64,000 bases of DNA from CAVSPO01 sp963730005 (GCA_963730005.1 CAVSPO010000036.1:62001-126000); one strand, 5' to 3'; counted from the first letter of the stretch, positions 25,570 to 34,644 are shown. The notes: generated by a model not told the origin, from the sequence alone. Made by a program: numbers and translations.

Positions 25570-27504
25570 ATGGCTCACGACAAGTTCGGGAACCTGACTG
25601 GTTGGGATCTGGAAGGGTTCCACAGCGGCGGCGACACAGAACTCTGGAAGCGACTTGGCTCCCATGTGGTGACGGTGCATGACGACGAGCGCGGCGACCT
25701 GACCGGCGTCCGCTTCGCTGTGTGGGCCCCCAATGCTCAGCGCGTGCAGGTCATAGGCGACTTCAACTGGTGGACTGGCGACGACATGGAGCTGATCCCT
25801 GGCTCCGGCTGCTGGGGTCTGTGGGTTGAGGGCATCGGTGAGGGCACGCTCTACAAGTACAAGATCCAGCATCAGGACGGTACTTGGCAGGAGAAGTTCG
25901 ATCCGATGGGCAATTTCTCCGAGGCGCCGCCGAACCATGCCTCGATCGTCTACGAGTCCAAGTTCATCTGGAGCGACGACGAGTGGATGCAGAAGCGGGC
26001 CACCGCGAACGTCTACCGCGAGCCGATGAGTGTCTGCGAGGTGCACCTCGGTAGCTGGCGCAAGGGGCTCACCTACCTCGAGCTGGCAGAGCAGCTTCCG
26101 GAGTACCTGACCTGGATGGGCTACACCCACGTCGAGCTGATGCCGGTCACCGAGCATCCGTTGAATGCGTCCTGGGGCTATCAGGTCACCGGCTACTTTG
26201 CGCCGACCTCGCGGATGGGAAGCCCCGATGAGCTGCGATACCTGATCGAGTGCCTGCACAAGGCCGGCATCGGCGTCATCGTCGACTGGGTGCCCGGCCA
26301 CTTCCCCAAGGATGACTGGGCCCTCGGTCGCTTCGACGGCACGGCGCTCTACGAGCACGCCGACCCACGCCAGGGTGAGCACCAGGAGTGGGGCACGTAC
26401 ATCTTCAATTACGGCCGCAACGAGGTCAAGAGCTTCCTGGTCTCCAACGCCCTTTACTGGGTACACGAGTTCCACGTCGACGCGCTCCGGGTCGACGCGG
26501 TGGCGTCGATGATCTACCTCGACTACTCGCGTGAAGAGGGTCAGTGGGTGCCCAACCAGTTCGGGGGTCGCGAGAACCTGGAGGCGATCGACTTCCTGAA
26601 GTACGTGAACAGCCACCTCTACGAACGCATCCCGGGGGTCGTGATGATCGCCGAGGAGTCCACCAGTTTCGCGGGCATCACCAAGCCCACCGAATGGGGA
26701 GGCGTCGGCTTCGGGTTGAAGTGGAACATGGGCTGGATGAACGACTCGCTCGGATACCTGGGGCTGGACCCCATCTACCGGCAGTACCACCACCACGAGA
26801 TGACTTTCGCGATGGTGTATGCCTACTCGGAGAACTTCGTGCTGCCGATCAGCCACGACGAGGTTGTGCACGGCAAAGGCTCGATGATCAACAAGGTTCC
26901 CCAGGACGACTGGCGGAAGTTCGCGACCCTGCGGACCTTCTACTCCTACATGTGGGCCTTCCCGGGCAAGCAGCTTCTGTTCATGGGGCAGGAGTGGGGC
27001 CAGCGCTCGGAGTGGAACGAGGATACCGGCCTGGAGTGGTGGGTTGACGGAATGTGGGGCCACCGCGGCCTGCGCGAACTGGTCCGCACCGTCAACAGGC
27101 TGCAGCAGGAAACCCCTGCGCTGTACGAGCTTGATCATGAGCCTGAAGGCTTCCGTTGGATCAATGCCGACGACGCGGCGGCCAACACCTTCTCCTGGTT
27201 GCGGTTCAGCAGCGGCGACGACATTGTCGCCTGCGTCTCGAACTACTCCCCTTCGCCCTACCCGCATTACGGGCTGCAGGTGCCCAAGGCAGGCTGGTGG
27301 GAGGAGATCCTCAACTCCGACGCCGCCGAATTCGACGGCTCTGGTTCATTCGGCAACCTCGGCGGTTGCATGGCCAGCCCGAACACAGCTGGTGAGGGAG
27401 CCACGCTGATGGTGTGCGTGCCCCCGTTGGCCACGGTGTGGCTGCGCTGGACGCCGGAACAACAGCAGACCCAGGATGACGAGGCGCCACAGCCCATTGA
27501 CTGA
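25570..27504 (+). CDS. glgB: 1,4-alpha-glucan branching enzyme
   Basis: Creates alpha-1,6 branches in glycogen (644 aa, GH13_9). It is the shorter form: one CBM48 domain (WAPNAQRVQVIGDFNWW) and no second N-terminal repeat. Catalytic barrel: IVDWVPGHFPKD (region I), ALRVDAVASMIYLDY with the nucleophile Asp, VMIAEESTSF with the acid/base Glu and LPISHDEVVHGKGSM (region IV). An AAGGAAGG at the end of mak serves as its Shine-Dalgarno. Last gene of glgE-mak-glgB; a strong hairpin follows. Confidence 0.96.
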   Translation: MAHDKFGNLTGWDLEGFHSGGDTELWKRLGSHVVTVHDDERGDLTGVRFAVWAPNAQRVQVIGDFNWWTGDDMELIPGSGCWGLWVEGIGEGTLYKYKIQHQDGTWQEKFDPMGNFSEAPPNHASIVYESKFIWSDDEWMQKRATANVYREPMSVCEVHLGSWRKGLTYLELAEQLPEYLTWMGYTHVELMPVTEHPLNASWGYQVTGYFAPTSRMGSPDELRYLIECLHKAGIGVIVDWVPGHFPKDDWALGRFDGTALYEHADPRQGEHQEWGTYIFNYGRNEVKSFLVSNALYWVHEFHVDALRVDAVASMIYLDYSREEGQWVPNQFGGRENLEAIDFLKYVNSHLYERIPGVVMIAEESTSFAGITKPTEWGGVGFGLKWNMGWMNDSLGYLGLDPIYRQYHHHEMTFAMVYAYSENFVLPISHDEVVHGKGSMINKVPQDDWRKFATLRTFYSYMWAFPGKQLLFMGQEWGQRSEWNEDTGLEWWVDGMWGHRGLRELVRTVNRLQQETPALYELDHEPEGFRWINADDAAANTFSWLRFSSGDDIVACVSNYSPSPYPHYGLQVPKAGWWEEILNSDAAEFDGSGSFGNLGGCMASPNTAGEGATLMVCVPPLATVWLRWTPEQQQTQDDEAPQPID

Positions 27505-27510
27505 AGGCTG

Positions 27511-27545
27511 GTCAGGATCGGGCGGCGAACCCGCCCGATCCTGAC
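27511..27545. terminator. Hairpin terminator after glgB
   Basis: Perfect 15-bp stem (GTCAGGATCGGGCGG paired with its complement) and a 5-base loop, directly after the glgB stop and before the convergent thioredoxin-TPR gene stop. No strong U tract on either strand. Confidence 0.8.
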
Positions 27546-27552
27546 GCCTGGC

Positions 27553-28458
27553 TCAGAACAGCGCTGAGCTGAGATTGCGGCGCTGCCGCAGCAGCACAGG
27601 ATCTTTCGGATCCATCGTGTTGAAGAGCTCCACAACGCGCAGCCGCACCTGCTCACGCTCGTCACCGGCCAACGTGCGAACCAGCCCGATCAGTCTGTCG
27701 AACGCCTGGTCGACCTGCCCCGTGAGAAGTTCCACGTCGGCGGCCGCCAGCTGGGCGTCCTTGTCGTCGGGGTTGCTTTCCGCGGCGGTCACCACGGTTG
27801 CCAGATCGACCCCTTCGGTGCGAGCGAGCAGCCCGGCTTGGGCCTTGCCCGCAGCTGCCTCGGCATCGCGGGGATTGGCTGCCAGCAGCTTCTCGAACTC
27901 AGCGACCGCCAGGGCATAATCGGCGTCGGACAGCGCAGCGTCCGCGGCCGCGAAACGCGGATCGGGCGCCGGTTCTTCGTCCGTCGAAACCGGTGCACTC
28001 GGCTTGGCCCGACCAGTGACGCCACTCTGCACCGCCAGCTTGACCACCTGGTCGAGCAGTGGCGAGATCTCCGACTTGTCCCGGGTGCCTTGGAAAAGGG
28101 GAGCCAGCTGGCCTGCGATCAGGGCGATCACAGTGGGCACGGCCTGCACGTCAAGAGCCTGGGCGATACGCGGTTGCTGCTCCACGTTGATCCTGCCCAG
28201 CAGCCATCGTCCACCCGCCTGGTCCGTGAGCTCGACGAGCACGCGATCCAGCTCCTGGCAGGAAGGATCGCTGCCCACAGTGAGTTCCAGCACCACCGGG
28301 AACTGCTGGGAACTGTTGGCCACCTCATTGAAGTTCTCTTCGGTGACCTCGACGACGTACGCCCCGGTGGCCGTGCCGGCGGCCGGGGCGGCATCGCCAC
28401 GGCTGGTCAGAGTGGAAAGGTCGAAGGCGCCTGGGCGGCTGAAACTGGCAGAAGTCAT
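27553..28458 (-). CDS. Thioredoxin-domain/TPR protein, CnoX (YbbN)-like
   Basis: 301 aa: a short N-terminal FSRPGAFDLSTL segment, a thioredoxin fold (about residues 35-140: EENFNEVANSS, QQFPVVLELTV, LDVQAVPTVIAL), an acidic linker, then a TPR-like C-terminal half (AAADAALSDADYALAVAEFE, AADVELLTGQVDQAFD). The active-site CXXC is missing; only DPSCQE, with a single cysteine, is left, so it is not a normal disulfide reductase. CnoX/YbbN proteins act as holdases or co-chaperones. ATG 28458 is the preferred start; an ATG nine bases earlier is equally possible. Convergent with glgB. Confidence 0.8.
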   Translation of the reverse strand: MTSASFSRPGAFDLSTLTSRGDAAPAAGTATGAYVVEVTEENFNEVANSSQQFPVVLELTVGSDPSCQELDRVLVELTDQAGGRWLLGRINVEQQPRIAQALDVQAVPTVIALIAGQLAPLFQGTRDKSEISPLLDQVVKLAVQSGVTGRAKPSAPVSTDEEPAPDPRFAAADAALSDADYALAVAEFEKLLAANPRDAEAAAGKAQAGLLARTEGVDLATVVTAAESNPDDKDAQLAAADVELLTGQVDQAFDRLIGLVRTLAGDEREQVRLRVVELFNTMDPKDPVLLRQRRNLSSALF

Positions 28459-28543
28459 GGTGCCCATTGTTCCACCCACTGGAAAGCACACCGACTCGGC
28501 TCAACCGGGGTCGTTGCAAGGGATTTGGCGGCAAGATTGGAAC

Positions 28544-30172
28544 ATGGCTCATCCACGTGCAGGGCAGCTCGCCCAGAAGTCAGACCTGATCGATCTTGAG
28601 GAAGTCCTTTCCGCCTACTACGACCTGGTGCCAGATCCGGCCAATCCCGACCAAGCCGTCGCCTTCGGCACATCAGGCCATCGTGGCGCCAGTTCGAAGT
28701 CCAGCTTCAACGAGGCCCACATCGTCTGCATCACGCAGGCCATCGTCGAATACCGTGCTGGCCAAGGCACGACTGGGCCGATCTTCCTCTGCAAGGACAG
28801 CCACGGACTGTCCTTCCCCGCCTGGCAGACCGCCATCGAGGTGCTTGTCGCCAACGGGCTCGAGGTGGCTTGCGAGCGCGAGGACGAGTACACCCCCACG
28901 CCGTCACTGTCCTTTGCTGTGATCGAGTACAACCGCAGCCACGACGCCAAGGCAGACGGCATCGTCGTCACCCCGTCGCACAACCCGCCGACCGATGGTG
29001 GCTTCAAGTACAACCCGCCGAACGGCGGCCCGGCTGACACCGATGCCACCGGCTGGATCGCCAAGCGGGCCAACGAGCTCATGGTCGACCACAAGGCCGT
29101 CAAGCGGGTTCCCTACGAGCAGGCCAAGACCAAGGTCACCCGGTATGACTACCGGACGCCCTACTGCGAGGCACTGCGCCGGGTGGTGGACATGACGGCC
29201 ATCAAGGAGTCCGGTCTGCGCATCGGTGCCGACCCGATGGGCGGCGCCTCTGCCCAGTATTGGGAATACATCTCCGACAATTTGCTGCCAAACCTGACGG
29301 TGGTCAACAAGGTTGTCGACCCCACCTGGTACTTCATGACGCTCGACACCGACGGCAAGATCCGCATGGACTGCTCCTCACCCAACGCCATGGCGTCCCT
29401 GGTGGCGAACAAGGACAAGTACGACATCTCCACCGGCAATGACGCCGACGCCGACCGCCACGGCATCGTCACCCCCGACGCTGGCCTGATGAACCCCAAC
29501 CACTACCTGGCAGTGGCGATTCAGTACCTGTTCACGAATCGCCCCGGCTGGTCGGCGAACACGGCCATCGGCAAGACACTCGTGTCCAGCTCGATGATCG
29601 ACAACGTGGCCGCCAAGATCGGCCGCAATCTCGTCGAGGTGCCTGTCGGCTTCAAGTGGTTCGTGCCCGGCCTGATCAGCGGCGAGATGGGCTTCGGCGG
29701 CGAGGAATCCGCCGGGGCATCCTTCCTGCAGTTCGACGGTTCCACCTGGACCACCGACAAGGACGGCATCATCCTCGACCTGCTGGCCAGCGAGATCACC
29801 GTCAAGACCGGCAAGACCCCGTCACAGCACTACCGCGAGCTTGAGAACGAGTTCGGCGTTTACCACTACGCCAGGGTCGACTCCGACGCAACGCGCGAGG
29901 AGAAGGCCCGCCTCAAGGCTCTCGCACCCTCAGACGTCACGGCCACCGAGGTTGCCGGCGCCAAGATCACCCACGTGTACACGAATGCTCCCGGCAACGA
30001 CGCCCCCATCGGCGGCCTGAAGGTCGTCACCGAGAAGGGCTGGTTCGCGGCCCGCCCGTCGGGCACCGAGGACAAGTACAAGATCTACGCCGAGAGTTTC
30101 GAGTCCGCTGAGCATCTGGCCAGGATCCAGCAGGAGGCGCGCACGGTTGTCTCGGACGCCCTGAAGGGCTGA
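28544..30172 (+). CDS. pgm: Phosphoglucomutase (alpha-D-glucose 1-phosphate specific)
   Basis: Interconverts glucose 1-phosphate and glucose 6-phosphate, linking GlgP and glycogen synthesis to glycolysis (542 aa). The phosphoserine is in VVTPSHNPPTDGG, the metal loop is GNDADADRHG, the sugar-binding loop GGEESAGASF and the phosphate-binding loop ARPSGTEDKYKIY. The N-terminal AFGTSGHRG is the usual substrate-binding element. The start at ATG 28544 is supported by family similarity from QLAQKSDLIDLEEVLSAYY; a CAAGAT hexamer six bases upstream is a weaker leaderless-type -10. Confidence 0.95.
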   Translation: MAHPRAGQLAQKSDLIDLEEVLSAYYDLVPDPANPDQAVAFGTSGHRGASSKSSFNEAHIVCITQAIVEYRAGQGTTGPIFLCKDSHGLSFPAWQTAIEVLVANGLEVACEREDEYTPTPSLSFAVIEYNRSHDAKADGIVVTPSHNPPTDGGFKYNPPNGGPADTDATGWIAKRANELMVDHKAVKRVPYEQAKTKVTRYDYRTPYCEALRRVVDMTAIKESGLRIGADPMGGASAQYWEYISDNLLPNLTVVNKVVDPTWYFMTLDTDGKIRMDCSSPNAMASLVANKDKYDISTGNDADADRHGIVTPDAGLMNPNHYLAVAIQYLFTNRPGWSANTAIGKTLVSSSMIDNVAAKIGRNLVEVPVGFKWFVPGLISGEMGFGGEESAGASFLQFDGSTWTTDKDGIILDLLASEITVKTGKTPSQHYRELENEFGVYHYARVDSDATREEKARLKALAPSDVTATEVAGAKITHVYTNAPGNDAPIGGLKVVTEKGWFAARPSGTEDKYKIYAESFESAEHLARIQQEARTVVSDALKG

Positions 30173-30187
30173 TCAGCTACACCAACC

Positions 30188-30234
30188 GATCCCGCTCGGC
30201 TGCGCGGCCTACCGCGTCTCAGCCGAGCGGGATC
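30188..30234. terminator. Bidirectional hairpin between pgm and meaB
   Basis: A 15-bp perfect stem, GATCCCGCTCGGCTG and its complement, around a 17-base loop that itself can form a CGCGG/CCGCG stem. The right arm covers the last codons and stop of meaB, so part of meaB's end is built into its own terminator. Confidence 0.7.
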
Positions 30235-31187
30235 TGGCGCAACTGGGCGAGCAGTTCGTCGGCGGCTGTGTACGGGTCCAGGCCACCCTGCCTGACCTTG
30301 TCGCTGAGATGGCTCAGTGCTGCTCCGGTCTGAGTACGGATCCGGGCAGACACCGTGCCCAACACCAGCGCTTGCACTTCGTTGGCCGCGCGCAGCCGAC
30401 GGCGCCGTTCCCAGGCGCCGGACGCCTCGCCGTGCTGGCGGTGGGCCAGAATCTGGTCGACCAGCTCCTGAACGCCTTCCTCCCGGGATGCCACTGTGCT
30501 GATGATGGGTGGCACCCACTGGTCGTCGGCGAAGCTGCCGAGTGAAATCATGGTGCGCAGATCCCGAATCAGGCTGGGCGCGCCTTCGTGATCCGCCTTG
30601 TTGACGACGAAGATGTCACCGATCTCCAGGATGCCGGCCTTGGCTGCCTGCACCCCGTCACCCATGCCGGGGGCCAACAGCACCAGCACAGTGTCAGCGG
30701 TCTCGACGATTTCGACCTCGCTCTGCCCCACGCCCACCGTCTCCACCAGGACCGTGTCGAAACCAGCCAGGTCGAAGACACGCAACGCCTGGCTGGCAGC
30801 AGACGCCAAGCCGCCCAGATGGCCACGCGAGGCCATCGAACGGATGAACACCGCCTTGTTTGTGGCGTGCTTCTGCATCCGCACCCGGTCGCCCAGCAGC
30901 GCCCCGCCAGAGAATGGCGAGGATGGGTCCACTGCCAGCACGCCGACACGCTGGCCACGCCGGGTCAGTTCGGTGATGAGCGCGGACGTGCTGGTTGACT
31001 TGCCGACACCTGGGGAGCCGGTGAGACCCACGACATGCGCATGCCCGGTCACTGGTGCCAGCGCCTTCATCAGGTCGCGCACCAGAGGGCTCTCGTTCTC
31101 GATCATCGTGATCATCCGGCCCAGTGCGCGGGGGTTGCCTCGGCGTCCGGCTTCGATGATTCCGTCCAGCCCGTCAGTGAGCGCCAC
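30219..31187 (-). CDS. meaB: Methylmalonyl-CoA mutase-associated GTPase MeaB (ArgK family)
   Basis: G3E P-loop GTPase (322 aa) that gates adenosylcobalamin loading and protects methylmalonyl-CoA mutase. Walker A LTGSPGVGKSTSTSALI, the metal-binding DPSSPFSGGALLGDRVRM, ETVGVGQSEVEI, and NKAD for guanine recognition. GTG 31187 has GGGAAGGGAG just upstream; the open frame extends ten codons further without similarity. Divergent from the epimerase of the same pathway. The mutase genes are not here. Confidence 0.94.
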   Translation of the reverse strand: MALTDGLDGIIEAGRRGNPRALGRMITMIENESPLVRDLMKALAPVTGHAHVVGLTGSPGVGKSTSTSALITELTRRGQRVGVLAVDPSSPFSGGALLGDRVRMQKHATNKAVFIRSMASRGHLGGLASAASQALRVFDLAGFDTVLVETVGVGQSEVEIVETADTVLVLLAPGMGDGVQAAKAGILEIGDIFVVNKADHEGAPSLIRDLRTMISLGSFADDQWVPPIISTVASREEGVQELVDQILAHRQHGEASGAWERRRRLRAANEVQALVLGTVSARIRTQTGAALSHLSDKVRQGGLDPYTAADELLAQLRQIPLG

Positions 31188-31285
31188 GATGCTCCCTTCC
31201 CAGCGAAACGGGCGCACCGTCGCATGCCCGCATTGCGCCAGTGTACGGCCGCCTGGTGCTGAAGACCCCGCATGGGCGATGACCC

Positions 31286-31291
31286 TAAACT
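31286..31291 (+). promoter_or_regulatory. -10 element of the epimerase gene (leaderless)
   Basis: TAAACT, six bases, then ATG 31298, predicting a leaderless message. Confidence 0.55.
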
Positions 31292-31297
31292 GACCTC

Positions 31298-31735
31298 ATG
31301 GACAACAGCGATCTCTTCATTTGCATCGACCACGTCGCCATCGCCTACCCCGACATCGATGCGGCACTGAAGTACTACACCGAGACCGTCGGCTGGCACT
31401 GCCTGCACATGGAGAAGAACGAGGAGCAGGGCGTCGCCGAGGCAATGCTCGCGCCAGTGTCCGACCCCACGCCCGAGATGACAAGAGTCCAACTCATCGC
31501 CCCGCTCAACGAGGAAGCGACTGTCGCCAAGTGGTTGGAGAAGAATCGCCCCGGCCTGCACCACTTCGCGTGGCGTGTGGCCGACATCGATGCAGTCAGC
31601 GCGACCTTGCGGGAGCGCGGCATGGTCCTGCTCTACGACGAGCCCAAGATCGGCACCGGCGGGTCGCGGATCAACTTCATGCACCCCAAGACCGCCAACG
31701 GCGTGCTGACCGAGTTGGTCGAGCCAGCCCACTGA
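31298..31735 (+). CDS. mce: Methylmalonyl-CoA epimerase
   Basis: Interconverts (R)- and (S)-methylmalonyl-CoA, feeding or draining the cobalamin-dependent mutase (145 aa, VOC superfamily). The expected metal ligands are seen: His12 in CIDHVAIA, Gln65 in RVQLIAP, His88/89 in GLHHFAWRV, and Glu139 in LTELVE, matching the His-Gln-His-Glu set of the Propionibacterium shermanii enzyme. Divergent from meaB, so the two mutase helpers are neighbours. Confidence 0.95.
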   Translation: MDNSDLFICIDHVAIAYPDIDAALKYYTETVGWHCLHMEKNEEQGVAEAMLAPVSDPTPEMTRVQLIAPLNEEATVAKWLEKNRPGLHHFAWRVADIDAVSATLRERGMVLLYDEPKIGTGGSRINFMHPKTANGVLTELVEPAH

Positions 31736-31820
31736 TCGGCCACCTGTCTTCGGCGACGGGGCGGCGAAAACGGCCTTCCGGCCATCGGCTGACTCCACGG
31801 CACGACGAGGTCGCAGCGAC

Positions 31821-31826
31821 TAGCGT
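31821..31826 (+). promoter_or_regulatory. -10 element of the acyltransferase gene (leaderless)
   Basis: TAGCGT, seven bases, then GTG 31834. It defines the start of the acyltransferase, whose frame is open far upstream. Confidence 0.55.
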
Positions 31827-31833
31827 CAGCAGG

Positions 31834-32415
31834 GTGAGTATCAGAGGCAAGATCGCCGGCCTGGGTTGGAGACTTTCCGGCTACCGGCTGGTGGGTGAGG
31901 CATTGCCGCCCACCGCGGGGATCGTGAGTGGCGCACCACACACCTCCAACTGGGATTTCGTCGCGTTTCTCGGCGTGAGCTGGTCGTTCGACGTACCGAT
32001 GAAGGTCCTGGTCAAGAAGTCGTGGTTCCGGGGTCCGTTGGCACCCCTGCTTCGTGCCTTGGGTGGGGTTCCAGTTGATCGTGACAACCCGCAGAACGTG
32101 GTGGCGGATCTGGTGGCTGCCGCTGAGCTGGGCTCCAGATTCAAGCTGGTCATCGCCCCCAAAGGCACCCGTAAGCAGCGTCCGTACTGGAAGTCCGGCT
32201 TCTATCGCATCGCACACCAGGCCGGCCTGCCGCTGACGCTGGCCAGTATCGACGGCGCTCGCCGCGAAGTCGAGGTTGGGCCAACCCTGCAACTGTCCGG
32301 TGACGTTGGTTCCGACATGGACCTGATCAGGCAGTTCTACGCCGACAAAGCCGGCGTCCATCCGCAATTGCGTTGCGAACCGCGGTTGCGCGAGGAGCAG
32401 AGACCCGAATCCTGA
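31834..32415 (+). CDS. PlsC-like 1-acylglycerol-3-phosphate/lysophospholipid acyltransferase
   Basis: 193 aa, the short single-domain form. The catalytic HX4D box is APHTSNWDFVAF and the second conserved block is APKGTRKQRPYWKSGFYRIA, a PKGTR version of the usual EGTR loop. A hydrophobic segment LAPLLRALGGVPVDR follows the HX4D box, as in PlsC proteins. Likely acylates a lysophospholipid at the membrane; the acceptor is not evident. GTG 31834 is set by the -10 element. Confidence 0.82.
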   Translation: MSIRGKIAGLGWRLSGYRLVGEALPPTAGIVSGAPHTSNWDFVAFLGVSWSFDVPMKVLVKKSWFRGPLAPLLRALGGVPVDRDNPQNVVADLVAAAELGSRFKLVIAPKGTRKQRPYWKSGFYRIAHQAGLPLTLASIDGARREVEVGPTLQLSGDVGSDMDLIRQFYADKAGVHPQLRCEPRLREEQRPES

Positions 32416-32521
32416 TCATGTCTGGCGCGCGCTCCAAGGGGAGTGCCCGCAGCATTGGTAGCCTCGCAGTTGTGTGCTGCACCTCCGGATGGTGCGCTCT
32501 GGTCGTGGGAGGACAACACTG

Positions 32522-33910
32522 ATGAGTGGACTGGATGGGCCCAACCACCTCGCCGACGAGGCGGAGGAAACCGGTCTCAACCTGTTCGATGATCGGGCGA
32601 GCGCGGTAGGCAGCTTCCCCCACGCCATGTTCGGCTACGAGCGCGTGAGCGTCGACGGATACGTCCGTGATCTCGAGCAGAAGTTGAGCACGTTCCGTCA
32701 ACTCACCCGGCAGCTGCGACGCGAGATGCACCTGACTCAACTGGCGGCAGGCGACAGCGACTTCTCCCGGCTTGGTGCGCACGCCACGAGCCTGCTTCGT
32801 GCCGCTGAGGCCCAAGCACAGGACCTGGTCAACAACGCAGCCAATGAGGCAGAGCGAATCAAGGAGGAAGGCCGGCGGGTGGCCGCAGACTTGCGCGCGA
32901 ACGCGCAGACCGAATCCGACGAGATCAAGGTGTCCAGCCTGGCCAACCTTCGTTCGATGCGCGAACAGTTGGAGCGCCAGGTCACCGAAACGCTTTCACA
33001 GTCGAAGGCCGAGGCAGCCGCCGCCGTCGACGCCGCCCGCCGGCACGCAGACGCGCTCATCCAGCAGGCGCAAACGAGCGCTGCAACAATTCTCGCTGAG
33101 GCGCAGGCCAAGGCCGAGTCCGCCGTCCAGTCCAGCCAACGCGAAGCCCAGGCCACCACGATGTCGAGCCGCGACTCGGCCAGCCAACTGCTGGCCGATG
33201 CCCGCAGCGAGGCAGCACAGATTGTGTCTGCAGCGAAGCAGAGCGCCCAGGAGATCGTTGAGCGTGCGCAGTCGGCCGCAGAGGAAACCTCCGGGCGCGC
33301 CCAGACCAAGGCGGTCGAGATCATCGACGAAGCCCAGCACAGCGCTGACAAGCTGCAACTGGACGCTCGTACCAGCAGCGAAGAAACCCTGGCCGAAACC
33401 AGCCGTCAAGCTGACGAGGCCCGGGCTCGTACCGATGCCATGCTTGCGGCTGCCACCCAGCAGCATGCCGAATCCACCCAGCGGTTGCAGGAGGAGGCCG
33501 AACAGGCGTCCAGGATTCGGCAGGCCGCGTTGTCGGATGCCGAGCAGGCCAAGACCGCGGCTGCCCGGGAATCCGAGGCCCAGATCGCCGCTGCGCACCG
33601 ACAAGCAGCGATGATGAAGGACCGCATGGAGGAACAGTACGGATGGCGCAAGGAACAGCTGCAGCGCGAGATCAACGCCCTGCTGCAACGCAAGGACTCC
33701 GTGCTGGCCGAGCTGTCCAACATCCAGGCGCTGGCCCAGCAATCCGCCACGGACTTCCCCAACAGCGATCCGTTGGCGAACTTCGACTCAGCGGCAGCCG
33801 CAGCTCAGATCGAACAGTCGGCTGACGTTGGCGCCGCCAGCGCCCAGACCGCCCGTGAGGACGACCTCACGGCGATCATCGACCGCGACGGTGCCGCCCA
33901 CAAGCCGTGA
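32522..33910 (+). CDS. DivIVA-like long coiled-coil protein (FilP/Scy-type)
   Basis: 462 aa. The N-terminal FGYERVSVDGYVRDLEQKLS resembles the lipid-binding start of DivIVA-domain proteins. Residues about 95-395 are an uninterrupted Ala/Glu/Gln-rich coiled coil with recurring segments such as AEAQAKAESAVQSSQ and AARRHADALIQQAQ, like the actinobacterial cytoskeletal FilP/Scy group. The C-terminus (after LSNIQALAQQ) is acidic and probably disordered. ATG 32522 has GGGAGG nine bases upstream. A structural role at cell poles or septa is inferred from the architecture. Confidence 0.78.
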   Translation: MSGLDGPNHLADEAEETGLNLFDDRASAVGSFPHAMFGYERVSVDGYVRDLEQKLSTFRQLTRQLRREMHLTQLAAGDSDFSRLGAHATSLLRAAEAQAQDLVNNAANEAERIKEEGRRVAADLRANAQTESDEIKVSSLANLRSMREQLERQVTETLSQSKAEAAAAVDAARRHADALIQQAQTSAATILAEAQAKAESAVQSSQREAQATTMSSRDSASQLLADARSEAAQIVSAAKQSAQEIVERAQSAAEETSGRAQTKAVEIIDEAQHSADKLQLDARTSSEETLAETSRQADEARARTDAMLAAATQQHAESTQRLQEEAEQASRIRQAALSDAEQAKTAAARESEAQIAAAHRQAAMMKDRMEEQYGWRKEQLQREINALLQRKDSVLAELSNIQALAQQSATDFPNSDPLANFDSAAAAAQIEQSADVGAASAQTAREDDLTAIIDRDGAAHKP

Positions 33911-33927
33911 CGCCGGGCAGCGCCTCG

Positions 33928-34638
33928 TCAGAACAACCGATCGTCGCTGTGGTCCAATCCGCGCAGTTCGTCATAGTCAACCGTCACGCAAGCGATGCCA
34001 CGGTCAGTCGCCAAGGTCTTGGCCTGAGGCTTGATCAACTGCGCCGCAAAGACACCCTGCACCGGGGAAAGCAACGGGTCCCGATTCATCAGGTCCAGAT
34101 ATCGTGTCAGCTGCTCGACACCGTCGATCTCGCCACGACGCTTGACCTCCACGGCCACGTACCGGTTCCTGTCGTCGCGCAGTAGCAGGTCGACCGGGCC
34201 GATGCTGGTCGGGTACTCGCGTTGCACCAGGGTGTAACCGTCTCCGATGGCGCGGGGATTCTCCGCAAGCAAAGCCTGCAGGTGTGCCTCGACGCCGTCC
34301 TTCTGCAAACCGGGGTCTTGTCCCAACTCGTGGTGGAGATCTTCGTACACCTCCCCCAGACAGATCTGCAGGGTGTCGCCGTTCCTGCCCCTGACCTGCC
34401 AGATCTCGGTGATCTCCGAATCCAGATCGGCTGTGACAGCCTCGGTGTCGGGGCCAGCAGGCAGCACTGTGAGGGTGCAGGGCGGACTCATCCAGTTGAG
34501 CGGCTTGTACGCCCGGTCGTCGGCATGGATGGAGACGGAGTTGTCGGCTTTCACCATGATCAGCCGCGTGGCCATCGGCAGATGCGCCGTCAGCCGACCC
34601 GTGTAATCGACCTGACACTGGGCAATCAGCAATCGCAT
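33928..34638 (-). CDS. nucS: Endonuclease NucS (EndoMS), non-canonical mismatch repair
   Basis: Mismatch-specific endonuclease of actinobacteria and archaea (236 aa). The N-terminal DNA-binding domain starts MRLLIAQCQVDYTGRL. The RecB-like nuclease domain shows IGPVDLLLRDD and VAVEVKRRGEIDGVEQLTRY, containing the catalytic Asp, Glu and Lys. It ends DDRLF, the type of C-terminal clamp-binding peptide found in NucS. ATG 34638 is supported by a TAGATT -10. Divergent from a zinc-ribbon gene. Confidence 0.96.
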   Translation of the reverse strand: MRLLIAQCQVDYTGRLTAHLPMATRLIMVKADNSVSIHADDRAYKPLNWMSPPCTLTVLPAGPDTEAVTADLDSEITEIWQVRGRNGDTLQICLGEVYEDLHHELGQDPGLQKDGVEAHLQALLAENPRAIGDGYTLVQREYPTSIGPVDLLLRDDRNRYVAVEVKRRGEIDGVEQLTRYLDLMNRDPLLSPVQGVFAAQLIKPQAKTLATDRGIACVTVDYDELRGLDHSDDRLF

Positions 34639-34644
34639 CCGACC

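Noticed and set aside
25549..27267. 572-codon minus-strand open frame antisense to glgB
   Set aside because: Composition-driven shadow of glgB; no domain signature and no start signals.
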